A DNA stretch of 64,000 bases, taken from positions 811,501-875,500 of the forward strand of contig NC_008380.1 in NCBI RefSeq assembly GCF_000009265.1. The letters run 5' to 3'. A program made the translations under genes and the position numbers. Source of the DNA: Rhizobium johnstonii 3841. Lineage in GTDB: Bacteria > Pseudomonadota > Alphaproteobacteria > Rhizobiales > Rhizobiaceae. Positions within the stretch are counted from its first letter, which is position 1. Every line of letters begins with the position of its first letter. Of this stretch, positions 57,988 to 64,000 are shown in pieces. The notes under the pieces are model-generated. The model was not told where the DNA came from. It did no database searches and saw nothing but the letters and a program-made list of their open reading frames with translations.

Positions 57988-58805
57988 TTGACTTTCGGCA
58001 ACCGAGACTTGAACCAGTCGCCAACTGAACGAAATTCTTCCAGGCCATAGCCCAGTATTTTCTTTTGCTGGTCTGTAAAATCTGGAGCTTCACCTAGCAC
58101 AGAAGGAATATGGAACTGCTGACGCAGCATGGGAATCGTGAAGACGTGATTGATGGCGCGACGATTTTTATCGGTCTTATTGGTGCCGCCGGCGTGGTAA
58201 ACCATGCAGTCCAAGACAATGAACGTCCCCCGTTTGACGGTGACGTGGGTCTCCAAACGCCGAACAACTTCGTCAGGTGGAAACGCTTCACGATGATGGG
58301 TTCCAGGGATCACGCGCGTGGAGCCATTTTCGATAGTGAAGTCGTCTAGTGCAAAGAGTGCATTGATAGCGAGCGGCCGAGAGCTAGTGAAATGCTGATA
58401 CGGAAGATCTCTGTGATACTGGGCTTGGTGGTATTTGCTTTGGTGGCCGCGGTTTATCAGGCCGTTCACCTGGTTCAGGATGAAGTAACCGCCGAGGAGC
58501 CGCGACAATAACGCATGAAGTGGCCCATTGAAAACGACCTCCCAGAAATTGGGGCACAGCATCGGAAGGAGGCGAATCGTATCACGCTCATTAATCTTGC
58601 TAAGATCATAACCTCGGTCTGTTGCCTCGGTATCGTATTCTAACTCCGCTCTATTGAAAAACTGCGAGAGTTCATCGAGCTGAGCCCCGGCCAATCCGGA
58701 ATCTAGCGTAGTGTATCCCAGTAGCCTGACCTCCTCCGCGAGGATGTCGTAAATGTCGTTTGCTTCGGTTGTCGCAATAACGCCGTAGCGAGAAATTTCC
58801 GTCAT
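57984..58805 (-). CDS. Phytanoyl-CoA dioxygenase (PhyH)-family protein
   Basis: A 273-residue Fe(II)/2-oxoglutarate dioxygenase. The metal triad is visible as HRD in QYHRDLPYQHF and the distal His in YHAGGTNKTDKNRRAINHVF, with the following Arg for 2-oxoglutarate. TRVIPGTHH is another PhyH mark. In glycan clusters such enzymes hydroxylate or oxidise sugars or lipids. It is coupled at both ends by 4-base overlaps, to a GT2 and a C-methyltransferase-like gene. The substrate is unknown. Confidence 0.85.
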   Translation of the reverse strand: MTEISRYGVIATTEANDIYDILAEEVRLLGYTTLDSGLAGAQLDELSQFFNRAELEYDTEATDRGYDLSKINERDTIRLLPMLCPNFWEVVFNGPLHALLSRLLGGYFILNQVNGLINRGHQSKYHQAQYHRDLPYQHFTSSRPLAINALFALDDFTIENGSTRVIPGTHHREAFPPDEVVRRLETHVTVKRGTFIVLDCMVYHAGGTNKTDKNRRAINHVFTIPMLRQQFHIPSVLGEAPDFTDQQKKILGYGLEEFRSVGDWFKSRLPKVK

Positions 58806-59980
58806 AGGATGGCATCCTGCCTTGCAATTTCAAGAGAATGAAAGATCGGAACATCCTCCGATCCAAAACGATCTCGGATAAGCGACCAGCTTCGCTCATG
58901 CACAGCCGCGATCAGGGGCATTCTCGGAAAGCTCAAGAAGTCTTTGACCGATACAACAGGTTTACCATAGAAATCCGCCTCTACCGGTTGATCCCTAACA
59001 AAAAACTCTGCGTTTTCGATCACGGACGGGCTATAGGCGTGAAGAAGATCCGAATACTCACCCGTGCCGAAGATGCCATACTTCCGGCCCTTAAGCACCC
59101 GGTTGGTCGCGTCTCGTATCTTGCTCCAGGTGTTCACATACTCTGCGCGCTCCTGAGAAAGAAAGGCGAAGCCGCGGGTCTGATTGTCGAGGTCAGCGTC
59201 GCCGAACTGCAACAGGTAAATCCTAAATCCCTGCAGGCTGCCCGTTAAGGGGGAGTTCGCAACCATCCGCAGGTTTGCACCCGCTACAATCATTGCCAAG
59301 GATGCGGACGTAAAGTTGGATATATGATCGTAAAAGAGCAACTCCGACCCCACGATTTCTCCATCCGGACAAATGACGACAATATTCCCTGTTTTATCAA
59401 TGACGCGTCGGCATGCTTGCAGAAAACCGAGGGGATTACGTGTGTGCTCGATCACGTTAACGGACAGGCAAAGATTGTAGCCGGGGCGGGAGGCCTCGAA
59501 CTGCTCAGCAAAACCCTCGTGGATGGAAATTCGACCTCCCACGTTTGAACGCGCATTCGCGGCTATCCGGGAACTAGGCTCCACTCCGGTTGAAATTTGA
59601 GCGCCAAGCCTATTGGTCAGATGACCGAGCAACGTACCGCTGCCGCATCCAAACTCTATGATCTTGGAAAAATTGGCTTCATTCCCCAGATGATGCGTCA
59701 AGAAAGCTTCTATCTGTCGGCTATATTCGGCGGAGCGCGCAGCCTCCGCCACCGCGTCTCGCAGGCCGATCGAGTAGTCGGCGCTATAAATCTCTTTTAT
59801 TTGCTCTTCTGAAAAATTCTGGGTGTGGAAGCCATGGCCGCAGTTGTTACAAGAACAGCGCTTAAGAGGATTCGATACCACCTTGCCGTCGCTAACCATC
59901 GAGCGGGCTGCATGCGGAATAGGTAGATTTCTACAATCTGCTGATCCACATGCGGGACACGTAGAAATATGTTCAGTCAA
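58802..59980 (-). CDS. Sugar C-methyltransferase-like protein (zinc-binding N terminus, Methyltransf_14 C terminus)
   Basis: A 392-residue three-part protein. The N terminus has Cys pairs CPACGSADC and CSCNNCGHGF, as in NDP-hexose 3-C-methyltransferases of the TylC3 class. A SAM domain follows (KIIEFGCGSGTLLGHL, LSVNVIEHTRNPLGFL), then a C-terminal domain (YGIFGTGEYSDLLHAY, YGKPVVSVKDFLSF). I choose a TTG at 59980 (LTEHISTCPACGS) after GGGGGAC as the start; the frame is open to an ATG at 60157, but the residues before the TTG look non-coding. It may C-methylate a dTDP-keto sugar. Confidence 0.8.
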   Translation of the reverse strand: MTEHISTCPACGSADCRNLPIPHAARSMVSDGKVVSNPLKRCSCNNCGHGFHTQNFSEEQIKEIYSADYSIGLRDAVAEAARSAEYSRQIEAFLTHHLGNEANFSKIIEFGCGSGTLLGHLTNRLGAQISTGVEPSSRIAANARSNVGGRISIHEGFAEQFEASRPGYNLCLSVNVIEHTRNPLGFLQACRRVIDKTGNIVVICPDGEIVGSELLFYDHISNFTSASLAMIVAGANLRMVANSPLTGSLQGFRIYLLQFGDADLDNQTRGFAFLSQERAEYVNTWSKIRDATNRVLKGRKYGIFGTGEYSDLLHAYSPSVIENAEFFVRDQPVEADFYGKPVVSVKDFLSFPRMPLIAAVHERSWSLIRDRFGSEDVPIFHSLEIARQDAIL

Positions 59981-60386
59981 GCGAAGTCCCCCGCATTGCT
60001 TGCTAGCGGACCGCAATAACGCAATTTTGTTACCACGCGCAAGCCTTAAAAATGTGGCGAATTGGCGCCAGTATCCGGTACGCTTTCTTCTTTCTGCACA
60101 CGCGCACCAATGCTCCAAAGGGTGGTGCGGCACCGGAGACCCACGCCAAAGGTTCAAGTGTTAGTCAACTCATGATGCCTCTCCCAGGATCAACACTGCC
60201 CCACGCTATTTACATTGCAACCCCCGGGCTTCAGAGAGAGCGCCGATCATCCACCCTTCGTTCCTTGTTCCCGGGAGTTGGCAAGAGTGTCGAAACACCG
60301 AAACACCTCCAGCGGTGCCCAATCATTTCCGCCACTCTCACAAGCGCAATTCACTAGCGGACCAGAAATTTGGCGCTGTAAAAGTT

Positions 60387-61079
60387 TCATTTCAGGTATC
60401 TCATGTGATTTCGCGAGTCCCTACCACAATTAAAGAGAAGATCGAGGATCGTCACTCCATGAACGAATTCACCCCAGAGCTGGGGGTATTTAGGATAGCC
60501 GGCATAGTCGAACCAGGTAAGCCTAATTCCTCGTTCTTTAAAGACTTCTTCATCTACATAGTCTTTTGCCGCGGGGCCAGATACGTACTCTGTGCCACCC
60601 GCTTGAGCACAAAGCGCAGCCAGACGCTCTGTCTTTCCTTCCACTAACGTGTAGTCCCATGAATGGGAAATTACAGTTTCGATTGAGAGATAATTGCAGA
60701 TTGCTGCAATGAATCGGCGATTGAGCGGCGAAAGGTGACTTGGCGGTTCATTCAGGTAAAGGGGCTCCAGCCACACAGCGATTTCCTCAAAGTGTGCAGC
60801 ACGACGATAGTTCTGGATCAGGCTCTTCCAATGGGCGCTCGCCCATTCGGTGCCTTCTATCTCAGTTTCTCGGATTTTCTGGTGGTACTTTCCCTTTACC
60901 TGAACGGGGACTGTGAGCCATTGAATCCCCTGAGGCGTCTTGATCTGATTGCGATTGCGCCAATCACGTCGCGTATATTGCATGTCGTCGTAGAGGATAA
61001 ACTCATCCACGGCAGCGATCATATCGAAATAACCCTTCCACGGGATATAGTTTGACTGGACGATAGCCACCTTCTTCAC
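60387..61079 (-). CDS. WbqC-family protein
   Basis: A 230-residue protein of the WbqC group, found in O-antigen loci. It begins [20 protein letters not shown] and keeps [20 protein letters not shown], the core signature. The function of the family is unknown, perhaps a sugar-modifying enzyme. The start is a GTG at 61079 overlapping the stop of a preceding reading frame remnant (GTGA). A 229-base gap without a gene separates it from the methyltransferase downstream. A second, truncated copy of its first 15 codons lies at 63872-63916. Confidence 0.88.
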   Translation of the reverse strand: MKKVAIVQSNYIPWKGYFDMIAAVDEFILYDDMQYTRRDWRNRNQIKTPQGIQWLTVPVQVKGKYHQKIRETEIEGTEWASAHWKSLIQNYRRAAHFEEIAVWLEPLYLNEPPSHLSPLNRRFIAAICNYLSIETVISHSWDYTLVEGKTERLAALCAQAGGTEYVSGPAAKDYVDEEVFKERGIRLTWFDYAGYPKYPQLWGEFVHGVTILDLLFNCGRDSRNHMRYLK

Positions 61080-61180
61080 TTCATTTCCTTCGCTCGAATG
61101 GCTCGGCAGGCGTTCAAAGCCTCACTCGCTGCCGTCGGTTTGTAAAGCTCTTGAGTGCGGCTGGCATCATAGCCGCCTGC
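61076..61180 (-). pseudogene. C-terminal remnant of the gene upstream of wbqC
   Basis: A frame ending in GGYDASRTQELYKPTAAS, then [15 protein letters not shown] and a TGA that overlaps the wbqC GTG. It has no start and hits a stop about 14 codons further upstream, so the 5' part is lost. The same tail in diverged form (SRVQELYRPINPADTLKACK) precedes the second wbqC start at the window's right edge. I cannot name the family. Confidence 0.6.
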
Positions 61181-61684
61181 GCCTGCGGCTGCACATCATT
61201 GTTTGTTGGGAGATCGTCAACACGCCGGATCGGGGCATCCTGGAATGAGAGGCTGAAAGAAGTCATCAGCGCCTTTCAGTGGGTTCGCCGTGTCTGGTCA
61301 TAGTATGTGGTGAAAGTTCAAGAAGATTGGCAGCGCCTGCTGATCGTCCATGGGCTGACCAGAGTCTCGGAACAATCAGATGGTATGGTTCGCGTCTTGA
61401 TGAGCCCCGCGATGATAGGAGGCCGATACGGCGGCGTGCTCCGAAGGAGCTCTGGGTTGAACTGAACCAGTCTCGTCACAGGACAGCAGCTCGACGGTTC
61501 GCAGGAGCCGCCGACGAAGGACGATAATCCTCTTGACCACGAGGGTTTTAACAAGAAGCCGGAGCAGATAAAGTCCTTTTGGTCATCGCAGCAAAAACGG
61601 TTCAGGATTAGCGAACTCGCCTCCCCAGTCCTGATGAAAGATGATTGTATATGGACAGCCGCCCCTCAAACGTTGACAGTTCCG
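61181..61684. other. Gene-free stretch between the wbqC region and the HTTM-DCC gene
   Basis: Roughly 500 bases with no convincing gene. Small ORFs on both strands show no recognisable domain or ribosome binding site. No IS end was recognised. It looks like decayed DNA at a rearrangement point. Confidence 0.45.
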
Positions 61685-63730
61685 CTAAAATGTCACTTCG
61701 CAAACCAGTCGTCTCTCGCTCGCCATATATTGGCCCCGCAGCAGCAAATCCACGCTGGGTAGCGGCTCCACGTACTGACGATAAATGAGGGTCTCACCGT
61801 TTGAATGTTCGTTTTCGCCAAGGTAGCTGACCTGCTGGCGAAACGCTTCAAATTGGCAGCCCTCCTTCCCGATTACGCCGCGCCTGAACGCCACAGTGTT
61901 CCCAAAATAGACCCGGTCCGATCTGTGAGCAGCTAGACGTTTCCCGTCCTCGGAGAATATTGGAAGAAGCTGTTCGAAGCCGTCTTTGGTCTTCTTGCTG
62001 AGGGTAAACCAGTTCTCAGCCATCCGAAGATCGGTAGAATTAAACACGTCAATTGGACCGACCCCGTAGATACCAGCTGCGTTCGTCGGCGCCGCAACGG
62101 ATCTCTGGATTTTCCGCAGGACCGTCGGAGGATTCTTCACCAGGTACGGCAGAGGAAGCGAGATAGCAAAGCATGCCAGCAAAATCATTACATGACAAAA
62201 GACGGTGGAGATCGGATCACCCGGGACGATGTCCTTGTGGACCATCTGGCCCGTTGGCAACAGCGTATACTCTGGCTTTGGCGTAGGGATTTGACAGACG
62301 CCGAACATCCTCGTCCGACGCTCGGCAACGAACCTGTACACTGCCGGTCCGCCCAAATATCGACCGACTATGAGCAACGGATGAAGCGGCAGCAAAAGGA
62401 ACACGTGCTTCGATAAAAGCACATAGAACTCGTAACCCTTGACGGCATTCCCGCTGCTGACGTCGACAGCGTAAAGGTCCTTTCGTGCATCATCTGGATC
62501 GATGCCGACTTCGATAAGCCAAGGAATGTTCTTGGACAACGGCTTAAGGTGGACTCGCCTGAAGAGATCGACGGCCTTTACGAACGTCACCGTTCTATCG
62601 CACAGATTGCAGCGGTCATCGTACGCCACCTGCAGCCTGTTTGCGCCACTGATGAATGTCTTGGTCCAAAACAAGGCGGCCAAGAACAGGAACTCGAATT
62701 GGGCTAGCCACCCGAGCTGGAGGATGAATAGGCTCAGCCCGAAGAACAGCAAGCCCCATATGATTACATATTTGCGAAACACTCCGCCGAGAAGCACAAA
62801 CGGAAGCAGCAGAAGATACCACGGCAACATCGCCCAGAGTGATACGCGCGCCAGGAAAACCGGGATCGGGCCTTGCGAAAGCAGCCAGCTAAACTCACTC
62901 GAATATCTGGACATGAAGTTATTGGTGAGCAGCAGTGGGCCAGCCGAACCTGACATCCAGGCAGGCTCGGCCAAATGGATCGAAAGCGAGTACAGGCACA
63001 CGCACCAGTAACAGGCGAGCGTCATCAACTTTGCGAGCTGCAGCCCGGATTCACTTGGCAAACCGTTGTCATAGTAGAACGCTGAGATGACTTTGCACGC
63101 GAACGTGCCTCTTTTCATAAGCAGCCGGTCCAGCGAAAAATTCGCTCCGGCGTTTGCGAAAATCAGAAGCACTGAAAGCATCGCTGCGATCCAGTTTCCC
63201 AATGTGGATGTGCGGAGTAGTATGTCTCCCATCTGCCACTGAAAAACGATCAGATACACGAGAGTGTACTGCGTCAGCAGACCCGCTGTCACCAAGACGC
63301 CGCAGAGCAATCCCATCATGGCAGTCAACCAAATCGATGGCTGCCCCCAATCCGAAGGCTCAAGATAGGAGATCACCCAGAAGGCGCGCTCGATCATGAA
63401 GAGCCCAAATACTATTCGGATCAGCGCGAATTTCGGTGCTTCCTCCTCTGGATTTGATACGAAGGCCCCGCGTCTAGCGAGCCAATCCGCAAGACCACTG
63501 AGGACGACTGCGGCCTTCACTCTAACTACGGGGTGGATGCCGAGTACGAACAAACCGATCAGCAGCGGGAAAAAGCCGAAAAAGCGATTCGCGAACCAGT
63601 CCCAAGTTCCGGTAAGAGCGACCAGGGAAAGAGCAATGATGAATATCAGGCTGGTTACGAGGATCCCTTTGCTGCGGCGCACGTTTGAAAGGGACTCCAC
63701 GCCCGCTGATATATCCGTCGCATCAACCAT
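61685..63730 (-). CDS. HTTM-like membrane domain fused to a DCC1-type thiol-disulfide oxidoreductase domain
   Basis: A 681-residue membrane protein. The first 380 residues hold about ten helices, and the RIVFGLFMIERAFWVISYLE to LLTQYTLVYLIVFQWQMGDI stretch is HTTM-like (vitamin K-dependent carboxylase-related). Near residue 385 a soluble DCC/DUF393 domain begins with YDDRCNLCDRTVTFVKAVD, a CxxC redox motif, then DLYAVDVSSGNAVKGYEF. After another helix region come about 130 C-terminal residues (GPIDVFNSTDLRMAENWFTL onward). ATG at 63730 is chosen over an in-frame TTG two codons earlier. It may oxidise or carboxylate a membrane-linked substrate; its role in a glycan cluster is unknown. Confidence 0.8.
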   Translation of the reverse strand: MVDATDISAGVESLSNVRRSKGILVTSLIFIIALSLVALTGTWDWFANRFFGFFPLLIGLFVLGIHPVVRVKAAVVLSGLADWLARRGAFVSNPEEEAPKFALIRIVFGLFMIERAFWVISYLEPSDWGQPSIWLTAMMGLLCGVLVTAGLLTQYTLVYLIVFQWQMGDILLRTSTLGNWIAAMLSVLLIFANAGANFSLDRLLMKRGTFACKVISAFYYDNGLPSESGLQLAKLMTLACYWCVCLYSLSIHLAEPAWMSGSAGPLLLTNNFMSRYSSEFSWLLSQGPIPVFLARVSLWAMLPWYLLLLPFVLLGGVFRKYVIIWGLLFFGLSLFILQLGWLAQFEFLFLAALFWTKTFISGANRLQVAYDDRCNLCDRTVTFVKAVDLFRRVHLKPLSKNIPWLIEVGIDPDDARKDLYAVDVSSGNAVKGYEFYVLLSKHVFLLLPLHPLLIVGRYLGGPAVYRFVAERRTRMFGVCQIPTPKPEYTLLPTGQMVHKDIVPGDPISTVFCHVMILLACFAISLPLPYLVKNPPTVLRKIQRSVAAPTNAAGIYGVGPIDVFNSTDLRMAENWFTLSKKTKDGFEQLLPIFSEDGKRLAAHRSDRVYFGNTVAFRRGVIGKEGCQFEAFRQQVSYLGENEHSNGETLIYRQYVEPLPSVDLLLRGQYMASERRLVCEVTF

Positions 63731-63838
63731 GCCCAACCGTCGCCTTCGATTTCTTCGCTAAGTCTCATTAGGGGCGTACCGTTCAGCGGCCTGGAGCTTA
63801 GCGCCTCCTGCTTCCATGACCTCTATTCAAGCGAACGC

Positions 63839-63916
63839 TTACTTTAGAATCGAGCGAAGCTCAAGGCACGACTTCCAAGGGATGTAATTTGACTGGACTA
63901 TCGCAACTTTCTTCAT
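63839..63916 (-). pseudogene. Truncated second wbqC (first 15 codons)
   Basis: Reads [15 protein letters not shown], identical over 15 residues to the WbqC N terminus at 61079, then changes to SCLELRSILK and stops at 63839. DNA differs at several third positions (AAAGTTGCGATA versus AAGGTGGCTATC), so it is a diverged copy rather than a recent duplicate. The ATG overlaps the stop of the preceding frame. Confidence 0.8.
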
Positions 63917-64000
63917 TCCGCATCCTTATCTCGCAGTGCCTTGCACGCTTTCAGAGTGTCCGCGGGGTTTATCGGCCGATAAAGCTCCTGAACCCGGCTT
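63913..64000 (-). CDS. C-terminal end of an unidentified protein (continues beyond the window)
   Basis: The frame enters from the right edge as SRVQELYRPINPADTLKACK, then ALRDKDAE and a TGA overlapping the truncated wbqC ATG. It is homologous to the tail at 61076-61180 (shared SRxQELYxP...ACxAxR). Only 28 residues are visible, so function cannot be named. Confidence 0.6.
   Translation of the reverse strand, partial: SRVQELYRPINPADTLKACKALRDKDAE

Noticed and set aside
61279..61527. 82-codon ORF in the gap before the HTTM-DCC gene
   Set aside because: No ribosome binding site or family resemblance; likely non-coding debris.

Overview
The window looks like chromosomal DNA of a fast-growing Rhizobium (R. 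leguminosarum / R. etli type). Supporting signs: high GC with strong GC3 bias and long antisense shadow ORFs, an iron regulator of the RirA type, a PdhS/PleC-family cell-cycle kinase, phasin, tandem chemoreceptors, an alphaproteobacterial-type tRNA-His, and rhizobial palindromic intergenic repeats. The species is inferred from gene content only.

Layout. 1-3 kb: two tandem chemoreceptor genes (the first cut by the window edge). 3-7.4 kb: a LysR regulator, then isocitrate lyase (aceA) with a small partner gene, divergent from an XRE/IrrE-like regulator of the RamB type; twin TTTGTAAA boxes lie between them. 7.5-11.6 kb: a polyamine-type ABC transporter (potFGHI-like). 11.6-20.6 kb: an AsmA-like protein, acetoacetyl-CoA synthetase, a 1310-residue PdhS-type histidine kinase with two in-frame tandem repeats, and a phasin gene with palindromes over its promoter. 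Acetoacetyl-CoA synthetase and phasin both belong to PHB metabolism.

20.6-27.1 kb is an accessory segment behind tRNA-His: an MNT-HEPN fusion protein and a long orphan TraA relaxase-helicase, closed by a decayed IS3-family end. 27.3-43.2 kb returns to core-like genes: DUF4174 protein, LysR plus small monooxygenase, mmsA, rirA, a dipeptide-type ABC transporter (dppABCDF), gluconokinase, a DadA-like oxidoreductase, a type III polyketide synthase with a membrane methyltransferase, a TPR protein, and an ECF sigma/anti-sigma pair.

43.2-51.1 kb is decaying accessory DNA: a broken HlyD-type secretion adaptor, an intact 1585-residue RTX metalloprotease with 13 long repeats, a broken kelch-type gene and a complete IS3-family element. 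51.2-64 kb is a leftward surface-polysaccharide cluster of visibly lower GC: WecE-type sugar aminotransferase, RmlA, three methyltransferases, GtrA and GT2 proteins, a beta-propeller protein, a NeuD/PglD-type acyltransferase, a PhyH dioxygenase, WbqC, and an HTTM-like/DCC fusion membrane protein. A diverged second copy of the WbqC gene start and its upstream gene's end appears at the right edge. Together these suggest synthesis and decoration of a deoxyamino-sugar-containing glycan. The most unusual items are the MNT-HEPN/TraA island, the RTX protease next to its decayed exporter, and the HTTM-DCC protein between two diverged WbqC junctions.
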